From Euptelea pleiosperma (Eukaryota; Streptophyta; Magnoliopsida; Ranunculales; Eupteleaceae): a DNA stretch of 64,000 nt. Location of the stretch: the NCBI GenBank assembly GCA_035048495.1, contig CM068545.1, forward strand, positions 14,777,702-14,841,701, given 5' to 3'. The translations under genes were made by a program, and so were the position numbers. Below, piece by piece: positions 36,901 through 48,900 of this stretch (its first letter is position 1; every line of letters begins with the position of its first letter). The notes below the pieces were generated by a model, which saw nothing but the letters and a program-made list of their open reading frames with translations, had not been told where the DNA came from and ran no database searches.

Positions 36901-39900
36901 GGAGAGAAGAACTTGAATGGAGTTCATCTTGGCAACCATTGCAAATGTGAGTAGACCTTTTTGTCACTAACCTGGCCTTATACCTTTCAATTGAACCACC
37001 AACCTTATACTTTGTTCTATATGCCTATTTGCATCCAACTGGCTTCTTTCCCTTGGTTAAGGTCACAAGAATCAATGTGTCATTCTCTTCAAGGGCTCTC
37101 ATCTCTTCAAATATGGCTTTCTTCCACTTGATTGAGAAAGGGCAATTAAAACATTAGATGACGAAGAAACATAGGCCATTAGGGCTGCAAATGTATGATA
37201 TGATGGAGATAGAGAATGAAGAGAAACAAAATTCGGAATTGGATATTGCATGCACTTACGAACACCCTTCCGGACAGCAATAGGAACCTTAAGATCAATA
37301 AGAATATCCAAAGGAACAACATAGGGGATGTTACTTGGATCAGAGGGAGCTTCTTGACAAGGCCTTTGAACGTTGGGTTGCTTCTATCTTTTGGTATACA
37401 CTGAAGTTCTTTTTTCCTGTAGCACATCACTAGTGGAAATAGTAGTAGAATCAAGCATAGAAGCATGAATTGGGTACATGACTCTCTTTACTACTATAAC
37501 GTTCCCCTTGAAGAGAGGTATGAGCATCACTGAAGAAGGTGTGATTCTTCACATGTAAGGAGAACTATTGACTTAGTCACACAAGGGGAGGACGAGGAGG
37601 TTGGGATGATCCTATCTCTTAGTTCCTAATTTCAGGTGAAAAATCAAATTAAATGATTTTTGTAAAGGGAACTTGCAATTGGAATGTAGTTTTCCTTTTT
37701 AGAGAAGAACTTAGGTTTTTCATCTTATAGAAGAGCCAAGGTCGATGGGCCTTGTTTTCACTATAAATACATACGATACGTAGGTCTCCTCACCACAATC
37801 ATGTCCAAGTCATACCCTAGGCTTGGTGCAAAGTGGTGGGTTGGATCTCAAGCTTAATGTCTTAGCATCAAGTTTGTCCATTAAGAGGAATTTTTTCGAG
37901 TTTAATTCTTTAACTATTGATGATTAAAAGCATGAATTGATGTGAGATTTCTAGGTTTTCTAAATCCAAAAAGTTACATATATTTCTTATAATCTGCAGG
38001 TTATATAACAACTAACAAGGACCACAGACACATGTATCAATGTTTGACACTGATACGGAGTGTTAAGACACACTGATCCCCCACAATCCTGATATTGCCG
38101 ACACGTCTGTACAAATTATTCCATGTGTTGACAGATCTATTTTTAAAACACCTTAGTTCAGGTTAAGTATACTACATAGAAAGAATATAATTGGATAAGT
38201 TGATATACATTAAAATCATATAAACAATATATAATTAGTAGTTAAAAACAGAATATTTGAAAAAATTAAGGTTTGTTCGAAAAGTGTGTCGGTATATCGG
38301 ACACGTGAGTACGACACATCTAACGTGTCAAATTATTTGAAAATGGAGTGTCCTTGTTACATAGCCTGCAAGACATCTAGAACAGCATGCACATGACTGT
38401 ACTCGTATTGAGATATCCCTCTAAAACATGTAACCTATTTATCTTACTACCGCCATCACTTGAGGAATCTGTGGGGAACTTCATGTGCCCTAAGCCCCTA
38501 ACCATAAGGGTGTCAATGGATAGTCGAAAATTTGAATCCGAATAATCGGATATTATCCGAATATCGGATTCGGATAATCTTTAATATTCGAATACTTTTC
38601 GGATACTGATTCGGATATTGATATATCCGATTAGATATTATCCGATCTGAGATATTATAACAATATAATTGTTATAATAAATATGATTACATATATAATA
38701 AATAAATAATTATATTTATAATATATGATTGTACATAATTACAATAACTTATTTTATATATCTTGTTTACTTATCGGATGAGTCAGATATTATTTGATAT
38801 CCGATAAGTTAATTGGATACAAATTTGAATATTGATTCTGAATATCAATCGGATATAGAATCGAATTTGGTTATCATATTTTTTTTTTTCTGATTTGAAT
38901 ATTCTTATATTAGATTCGAAAATATCCGTTGACAGCCATACCTAACCATAAGAAGATTTGAGAACACGAAAACAGTATCGCATTCATCAAAAGTTTTCTA
39001 GTTAGATTTATTCTTTGAATCATATTGTCATTTGATTTTCTAAATACTTTAAATTCTTCATACTAAATATTTAAATAGAAAGAATGATGTGCTGATAAGT
39101 GTTAGCAAATTTCAAGCTTAATGTATAATATGTGAAAATGTCTGCTGGGAAAAAGATAGATCTTTATGACAACATATTCATTATTTCATGTTGGTATATT
39201 TAGTATATAATGGACAGGATTGTCCAATGTTGTAGTTTAACCAGAAAAAAGAAAATGAACTTATAGATTGCCAGTTTTACTTTTTTGCTTACTACATTAC
39301 ATTTGAATACTGTGGGCAGATCCATACCTGGAGAAAATGGGAGGATGAGGCTCATATGGACAGGCACAATGCACCAACTGGTAAGCACTTTGGTCATGTT
39401 GGAAATATAATGGTCAACTTTAATTAAAATTAGTCCTTACGTAAATTCAAGTCTCTAAATGGATGATTAATACAAAACCCATTTATTAACCCCTAACCCT
39501 AGATGCTATGTTTAATTCATGCTTTTGTTGATAAATAGGATAGTCGTTATTGGACATAAGAAGTCCGGTGCATTGGAGCTCGGAAAATCCTAGTTAAAAT
39601 CTTCTATTTCATCTATTAGGTAAACAATGCAAATCCTAGATGCAAGAATCTTCTAACCCCTATTGCAGATGGCTTGCTTCAAGGCCAAGTGTACATTGAC
39701 AGAATTAAACTTAAGTTCAATATTAAACCAAATTTAAACACATTTTTTAACTATTCATAATTTTTTTTATAGATGCTTCATAGCCACTCTCATTCCTAAC
39801 TTTTTTGAACTAGTATTTCATGCCCCTTATCTCAAACCTCTCAATGTTTCATTCAACTAAAATCCAAATCATACAATTTTGTTCCGAGTGGCACTGAGCT

Positions 39901-42900
39901 CAATAGTGTTAATGTAACAGAGCTCAGTAGTGTTAATGTAACACAGGGGTATTTATGTACTTTTAGTTAGTTAGTTCAAGACACTAGTTCGACTTCCTCT
40001 TCTCTCTCTCTATTATTCTCATTCCTCTTTTCATCTCAAACCCTAATTTACTTTACAAGGTATCAGAGCATATGATCCATTAACTATGGTTTCCCTTTTC
40101 TTCTTGTTCTTTCCTTCTCTTCTATTTTTCTTTCCTTATTTGTGGTGAGAAATCATAACCTAGGGTCTAGTCATGAAACCTTAAGTTTTTTTTTTTTTCC
40201 CTTTTGTGTTGGTTCATACCACTTATACTGTGCGTGGATGTGCAAGAGGTCATTCATGCAAATTTGCAGGTATCAATTTCTCTCTTGGGCTTTCCAGAGC
40301 AAATTGTAGGTGTTCAAATTACTCTCTCGGTCTCTCCAAAGAAAATCTCAGGTGTTCAGATTTCTATCTCGAGCTCTCTAGAGAAATTGCATGTGTTCAA
40401 ATTTCTATCTTGGGCTCCTAGAGTATATTGCAAGTATCCGAGGAGAATTGCAGGCTTTCTGGACTAAGTATAGGTGATTGTGGGTGATGGAATCTAAACC
40501 TAATATGTTGTCTCCTTCTGAGATATCTATGTCTCAGATGAGTTCCATTAAATTCAATGGGAGTGATTATGTACCGTAGTCTAAATCTGTATAGTTTTCC
40601 TCAGGGAAACTCATTTATTTGACTATAGAACAGCCTCCGGGGGAGGCTAGTAATTATGAAAAGTGGAATCAAGAAAATGCTCAGATCATGACTTGGTTGT
40701 GGAACAATATGGATCCACAAATAATTGTAGATAAAGATATGAAAGATAAAGTTGGAGTAAAAAGAATTATTTCTCAAAAAAAGAGTAAATAGAATAGGTG
40801 ATAGGCTGCTGTCAATAAAAATAGTGATAAGTGAAGAGATTATTAATATAATTAGTTCTTATGCACCTCAAGTTGGATTAAGCGAAAGCATTAGTAGACA
40901 ATTTTGGGAAGACATAGATGGATTGATGCAAGGAATTCCTTATGGAGAGAGGATATTTATAGGAGGGGACTTAAATGGGCATGTAGGGAAGGAAATCAGG
41001 GGATATGAAAGGGTGCACAGAGGATATGGGTTTGGAGAAAGGAATGAAATGGGAAATGCGATTCTTGAATTTGCGATGACATATGATCTTGCAATAGCAA
41101 ACACATACTTTAAAAAGAGAGATGAACATTTAATTACATTTAAAAGTAGAACAAAAAAGAGCCAAATAGACTTTTTTCTACTTGGGAGAAATGAACAATC
41201 ACTGTGTAAAGATTGTAAGGTTATTCCAAGAGAGAGACTGACCACACAACATAGGCTAGTGGTTTTAGATATTCACATCAAGAAATGGGAGAGGGAATGA
41301 AAATAAAAAGATGCCCAAGAATAAGGTGGTGGAATTTAAAATGGGAAAAAGCAATGCCTTTAATAGATAACTTGTTAAAGGAAGAAATGTGGAACGTAGA
41401 AGTAGAGACTACGGGGATGTGGGATGTAATGGCAAAATATTAAAAGAGTAGCAAAAGAGGTCTTTGGGGAATCTAAAGGGAAAAGTCACACACACAAGGA
41501 AACTTATTGGTGGAATGATGAGGTTCAAAAGGCCATTAGAGAAAATATGTTAGGGACTAAAAATGCTAAAAAGGAAGTAAAGAAAGTGGTGAGGCCAAAC
41601 ATAAAAAGTATATGATATTCTGTATAATAAGTTAAGGACAAAAGAGGGTAAGAAAGATGTCTACAGGCTTGCACGAACAAGAGAGAGAAATGCTAGAGAT
41701 ATAGATCACATTAGATGCATTAAGGGCGACAACCAGAGAGTCTAGGTGAAAGCTGAAGAAATGAAGGAATAGTGGAAGACTATTTCCATAAATTATTGAG
41801 AGTATAACATAATGGACATAGGACTAGGTGGAAATACTAGGGAGAATATAGAACGTACATACTTTTGTAGAATTAGGTTATCAAAGGTGAAAACAACTTT
41901 AGCTAAGATGAAGACAATAGAGTGTGGAAATGCATGAGAAAAATTGGATTGTCCCGGCTTACTAAGTTATTTAACAATATCGTGAAGACAAGAAAAAGGC
42001 ACAATGAATGGAGAAGAAGTTCTGTAGTGTCTATATGCAATAACAAGTGATATGTGCAAAGCTGCACAAACTACTATGGGATCAAAATCACAAGGTACTT
42101 GGGACCTTACCTCTTTCCCTTCTAGTAAGCAGGCTGTGGGTTGTCGCTAGGTGTATACCATCAAACATTTTCTCGATGGATCTATGGGCAGGCTTATGGC
42201 TCATCTTGTTGCCAATGGTTATTTTCAAACCCATGGCATTGACTATGTTGAGGCGTTTTCTTCAGTGGCTAAAATGTCTTCGGTTTGTGTCACCATCTCT
42301 CTTGGCACTAATGCGTCGTGGTCCTTGTACCAGTTAGACATAAAAAATTCGTGCCTTCATGGTACTTTGTATGAGGTTTATATGGTGCAACCACCAGGAT
42401 TTGCTGTTCAGGGGGAGTCTCCATGGTATGTAGATTATGGAAGACTACATATATAAGATGAAACAATCGCCTCTAGCTTGGTTTGGCAGGTTTAGTGAAG
42501 CCTTAAGTTAGTTTGGTTTGAGAATATGTCAATCAGAGCACTATATATTCTGTCGGAGTTTTGAGTTTGGGAAGATCGTTTTGGTTGTTTATGTTGATAA
42601 CATCATGATTACAGGAGTTTCTTCATGTATACTTTCACAATAAGGACCTTGGACAACTAAATTACTTTCTTGGTATTGAAGTTGCACGATCAAAGGCCGG
42701 AATTAATTTGTCTCAACGAAAGTATGTTCTGGATTTACTTGAGAAGACTGGTTTATTGGGAATTAAACCACTAGACACTCTAATGGAGCCTAATGTGAAG
42801 CTTATTGTTGATCAGTGAGAATTGTTTGATAATCTTGGAAGGCGGAGACTGGCCAACAAACTTAATTACCTCACCATCATTTGATCGGATATTTCTTTTG

Positions 42901-45900
42901 CTGTTAGTATAGTAAGTCAATTTATGGAAGAGCCTCAAATCCCACATTGGAAGGTTGTGATTCATGTTCTAAGATATCTCAAGGGAACTCCTGGCCGTGG
43001 TCTGTTATACCGAATGCATGGTCATGTATGCTTTGAGGGCTATGCAAATGCTCATTAGGCTGGCTCATCATTTGATAGGAAATCAACCATAGGATACTGC
43101 ACATTCCTTGGTGGGAACCTTGTGTGAAGGCGGAGTAAGAAATAGAGTGGTGGCTCGGTCTAGTGCAGAAGTTGAGTATTGGGCTATGACTCACACTATT
43201 TGTGAGTTGACATGGTTGAGGAATCTTCTCTAGGTGATAGGATTTGCAGTTGATCTTATATTTATTTGTTTTGTGATAATTAACTGTCTGTTTATATTGC
43301 TTCGAATCCTGTTTTTCATAAGAGGAACAAGCACATTGAAGTTGATTGCCACTTCATCAGAGAGAGTTGAAAATGGTGGCATTTGTACTCCGTATGTGAA
43401 GTCTACACCAAGGTTTAAAAGAGGCCGTTTTAACGATATAACGAACTGGGAGCGTTACCGTAAAAACCAATTGTAATGGACATGGGCAAAAATGGAAAAA
43501 ACAGGATTTATCGGAAAAAGCGAAAAAATGGCGTTGAAATTCTCAAAAACGGAAAAAAAAATTAACGGAAATAACAGCTGATTTGTTTCTACAAATTTTT
43601 AACTGCCGTTATTTTCTAAGCGTCAAAACTGTTCTTAACGTAACGGGCTTGGGGCCTTACCGTTTTAACGGCCGTCAAAATGGCGTTATTTTAAACCATG
43701 GTCTAAACATCATTTAGTTAATTTATTTACCAAGGCATTGAGTCGCACGAGGAGTGATTTCTTATGTTCCAAGCTGGTTATATATGATATATAAGCTCCA
43801 GCTTAAAGGGGAGTGTTAATGTAACATAGGGCTGTTTCTGTACTCTTACCTTTCTTGTAGCATTTGTATATATAACAATTGTGAGGGTTGAGTAGTGTAA
43901 GTTCACGACACTAGTTCGACTTCCTCTCCTCTCTCTTTATTCTTCTCTTTCCTCTTCCCATCTCAAAACCCTAATTTACTTCACATCTATTTTATAGTTT
44001 AACCACGAAATTTAACCTTATAAATTCATGAATTGGACTATTCAAATAATTATTTTGTTTCTATGCTATGTTGATCCTATCATTAGTTTGTGCAGGCTAT
44101 TGTGACTTCCATTATTCATTTGTTTCCTCACCTAATAGTTAATTTTCATTCTGTTCTTCTAAAATCCATGCATCCTGATTTTGTTACAGAAACCACAAGA
44201 GAGTCGACAATGAGAAGGCAATCAACATTTGTGAAATTTCATACATCAAATCCTTGGGGCAGAAATAGATTTCTTGTTTGGGTGGTAGGTACACAAGTTA
44301 CTACTGTTGATGCTCTTATGATTGATAATTTTAATTTATGTCATCAGTTGTCATTACCTTCAGATACTCGGGTTTCTTAGAAATACAGTTTGGATTCTTA
44401 AAAGTTTTATTTTGTTGCTTGATTGAGAAGAGCATAGCTCTAATTAGTTTGTAGAAAAATTAGTATGTTAAGATTGAGTCTGAATTACCCTGAAATATCT
44501 GCTTATGTGTTTTTGCTTTTAAACTCGACACAAGCTGGTATGATATACGTTTTGTTCAAGTATCTGGAATCTCCTATACTAGACCAAATTCAGTCACTTT
44601 GGGTTCACATTTGAAGCATTGCTGTAGTTAAAATATTGGCATGAGAACTGCACACTACCATCTATCAGTTTGTGGTGCTGAGTATCAACATATGTGTTTT
44701 TCTGCAGACTGTCGTATTTTTAGTGCGATAACGTGTCAATGAGTTGACCAAGAATGTTCATAGGCAATGCTGGGTAGTACTGGGTTTCTAAACATGTAAC
44801 CATGAGAACATTTATGTTAAGGACAGAAGTCAAGAGGCATTCTATTAAGCATTTATGGAAACAAAGGAATGTTGCCTTTTGCAGTGTGTTGCCGTAAGTG
44901 ATAGTACTGGAATTGTTGTATTTTTGAATACAAGGATGATCTGGTTGAGTTGGTTATTGAGAGAATTGAAACGTATATAGTCCATTGGTCGTCTACTCTT
45001 AAAGACTTTAAGCATAAAGTATGCTTTCTTCATTCCTAGGTGGGATGAAATGATAAATGGCTCCAATCTTAAACATTGACTTTTTGAGCTTGTTTTTTGT
45101 TTTGATTATTGAGGTGGCTGTCTCTTTAAGCTTGTACATTGGGTATCCTCTTCTTTTTCAGTATACATACTTTTTATTTATCAAAAAGAAAAGAAAAACA
45201 AAAATAAAGATGCATTCTATTAGCGTGTGAAGTGTTTGGGTGAGCGGGAGAGATAGATTGCAACCACAATCAGCTACAAGTGTTAAGATTGACTAAATTG
45301 GTTGTGCAGACATTAACTGGCATTGGGATGGGCATTCGACTTTTTTGCACATATATGGTATTAAAAAGGGGAAATAATTTCCCCTCTACGTAGTCTTGAA
45401 TTTTTTTTTTTTAGAACATTGGACAATCATGGGCATGTATAAGAAGCAAGAAGTAACATTTCCCTGGGGACTGGTGTACCCGTGATAAGTAGTAAGTTTT
45501 CTATTATTAGAGATCGATCATATGCAAATTAGTCAAGATTGAAGAAGCATTTTACATGATTAAGTTGGTTATATTTTTATTGAGTTATTTCCTATGTAAC
45601 AAGGACACTCCATTTTTTGAGAATTTGCCCTAGTAGATATCGTGTCTTCCGTTCTGGACACATGCCAACACACTTCTTCAAACAAATCTTAATTTATTCA
45701 ATTTTTTCTTGTTTTCAGATGTTATTTGTATATCAACTTATCTAAATATATCAGTTCTATATTAACCTAAACTAAAGTATTTTAAAATATATATATCTCA
45801 AGATATGGAATAAATTGTATAGATGTGTCAGCGTATCTGGTTTGTGGGGGTCAGTGTGTCAGACATTTCATTTCAGTGTCAAACACCGCCATGCGTGTCC

Positions 45901-48900
45901 CTATCATTGTTAAGTTATTTCATAAGAATGTTGTATAGCTCTCCTCAGCTCATGTAGATGTCTGATGTAGAACATGTCACAGATGATTACATGGAACAGT
46001 TTGATCAGAAGGTCTCTCGGAAGGCTAAACACGCACCTTAACTTCAAACGGCCACAACTCTGCGCCTGTAGGTCGGAATCGATATTATTAGATATGCACG
46101 CAATCGTCTCGGCGATCTCTACATGCCAAATAGATAACGTTGTTCCCGCCATTTCATGGTGAAATAAGACCGGGAAAAGGGTTAAAACGTCATTCGAAAG
46201 TTGACTTTTCTATTTTTAGTGAGTTCTTCTTTTTCGTGTTTTAGTGGGTTTCTTTTGGGTTCCGATTTGTTTTAGGTCTTTCTTAGCAATTCTAGTAGCA
46301 AGAGAGTTTTTGGAGTATTAGAATTTTTACTATTTTTATTAATTTTACTATTTCGGGAAAGTTAGGCTTTGAGATCTATAAATAAGGGTGGTAAGTGGGA
46401 TGAATTTCATAATTGATATAGAGAATTATTCTTGAAGTTGCTACTTTTTTTTTTTTTTTTTTTCTGTCAATTCAAGGAGTTTTTGTGATTTTGGTTGAAG
46501 ACGGTGATCTTCTTCCATTGTTTATTCTTCGTGATTGACTTCATGCTTTTCGCTACGTCAATGTTTGACAAAACTTGACAGTGGAAGGCGTCAAGCTTCA
46601 ACAAATATGATTCTTGTCACCAATTTACTCTAAGTTCAATCCCACAAGTGATATTTATCAAAAAAAAGAAAAGAAAAGAAAAGAAAATGAAATTCCCATA
46701 AGTGATACTTGCCTCCTTGAGATGGGAAACAATGGATAAGATTTTGCTGTTTTAACCTACGGAATATATTAGCTTTTGCTTTTTGAGGATAAGGATTGAA
46801 GGAAGTTACATCTCAAACCCTAACTTATTCATGCACATGTAGTCAACTTGAGTACAAAAGATGAAGGTGCCCTGAAATTGGATGGATTTCAATCACATCT
46901 TGATATTTGCAAGTTAATTTATGAGATCTTCTTAGGTAAATTTACTTTGAAGCATAATCTTCCTTCAACCATATCGTGCTCAAATGATCTCCAAATGAGA
47001 GGCTAGGTGCCTCGGTTGAAACCTTAAGCCAGGTGATATAGTGCCTAAGCATATTGGCTCGCGTGATTGTTTAGGTTTCTAAATAGTCAACTAGGTGAGT
47101 GCCTAGGTAAGTTAACCTCCTCAAGAATTTCATTCACCAAGTTGGCAAGTTGCGAGTCGCAACATAGGGTGGGAATGTCCACCCATCTTATTATTAAACA
47201 ATTGTGGAATTTCCACCCTGTCTTTAAGAAGAGACAAGCATTTGGTGACTCTCAAAAGGGAATCGTATAGGAGCCTGATAGACTTTTTCCTACTTTGTAG
47301 GAAGGAGCGTTCAACTTGCAAAAACTATAGGATTATCGTGGGAGAGAGACTGATCATGCAACATAGGTTATGGTCCAAACTATTTGTAGAATGCAGAGGG
47401 CTGTTCTTCGAAGATTTTGTTTTCCGTTGGGAGTCTATTTGCTCGAAAGGGGGAAAAGTAGTGTCTTTTAGAGAGAAATCATAAAGAAGCAAAACAAAAT
47501 TTAGATAGTGATGTTGATGAAAAGATCAACATTAACAGAATGGTGAAAGAGGTTCTTAGGCAATCTAAGGGAAAAAGTTACTCACGAAGAAACTTGATGG
47601 GGGAGTGATGAAGTTGAGAATGCTATTAGAGAAAAAAGACTTCGTATAAGACTTTGCAAGAGATTAGAAACGAGAAAATTTTTGACAGATCGTGCTAAAA
47701 TGAAGTAAAGAAAGCAGTGAGGTCAAACATAAAGCGTAGGATGATCTATACAATAAGTTGGGTACAAAAGAGAAGGATATCTTCAAACTTGCAAGAATGA
47801 GAGGAAACACTAGATGCTGACAACCACTTTATTCTAACAGCTCAAGCTGTTAGAAGGAGGTGTAACAATTTATATCAAAGAGTCCATGAGCCCATAGAGG
47901 TGGAGTGTTGGCCGCACAACCAAACAACCTCAGTACTTTGCTTAGGACTCGAACCCACAACTGATTAGGACCTCCCTCTCTGAGACCATGTTGAGAACCA
48001 CTTTATTCTAAAAGCTTAAGCTGTTAGAGGGAGGTGTAACAATGTATATCAAAGGGTCCACGAGTCTAACATAGGCGGAGTGGTGGCTGCACAGCCAAAC
48101 AACACACTCCAACAACACCTCCCCTCAACTTTGCCGAGGACTTGAATTGCGACCTACTGGGACCTCCCGCTCTGATACTAGATTGAGAATTACTTTACTC
48201 CAAAAGCTTAAAATGTTAGAGGGAGGCATAAGTATATTAAAGGTTCCACGGGTCCAACATAGGCGGAGTGTTGGGCACACAACCAAACAACACACTCGAA
48301 CAATACCCTCCCTCAGCATTTTGCCGAGGACTTGAACCTATGACCTACTGGGACCTCTCGTACTGATACCATGTTGAAAACCAGTTTACTCTAAAAGCTT
48401 AAGTTGTTAGAGGGAGGTGTAACAATCATATCAAAGGGTCCATGAGTCCACAAAGGCGGAATGCTGGCCACATAACCAAACAACACCCCCCCACACAGCA
48501 ATTTACCAATGATTGAATCCGTGACCTACTGAGATCTCCCACTCTAATACCATGTTGACAACCACTTTACTCTAAAAGCTTAAGCTATTAGAGGGACACC
48601 TAAAAATGTATATTAAAGGGTCCACGAGTCCACAGAGGCTGAGTGCTAGCTACTGAACTATGTTTAGAGTAAAGTGATTATCAACATAGAAGACGCATTC
48701 CCAATGGATGCACGCTGAAGACAAGAAAAGGCATTAGCTGCACTAAGAAGAGACTCATTCACCAGAATCTGCCCCTTCATAGCATTTTACTCCGGATTCA
48801 GAATAGAAAGAAAAAGGGCAACCTGAAATTCCTCTCGTTGGCACATCAGAAGCTCCAAGTCAGTGATAAGTGGTAGACAAATCTAAAGCTCCTCCCACAT

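Larger units (their letters stand above)
39931..43985 (+). mobile_element. Ty1/Copia element with both LTRs, carrying nested insertions
   Basis: The 5' LTR (39931-40057) starts TGTTAATGTAACACAGG and ends in CTTTACA. It is followed by the initiator tRNA-Met primer site TATCAGAGCA. A gag-like start (ATG 40487: [18 protein letters not shown]) lies between that and the RTE insertion. Copia RT resumes near 42092 ([17 protein letters not shown]), with YVDNIMITG (42590), [13 protein letters not shown] (42655) and an RNase H tail to 43800. The polypurine tract AAAGGGGAG (43805-43813) precedes the 3' LTR (43814-43985). Protease and integrase are absent and many stops interrupt the frame. All of it lies in MLO intron 5, in the sense orientation. 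Confidence 0.88.

Noticed and set aside
40824..41300. Host DNA-repair endonuclease gene
   Set aside because: The endonuclease frame is flanked by RTE reverse-transcriptase linker with stops, and sits inside a Copia element. It is a LINE domain.
47815..48661. tRNA gene cluster, because of GGTTCGAGTCC and CTCTGATACCA sequences
   Set aside because: No unit can form a full cloverleaf of about 72-75 nt. The repeated PBS-LTR order fits a miniature retroelement better.
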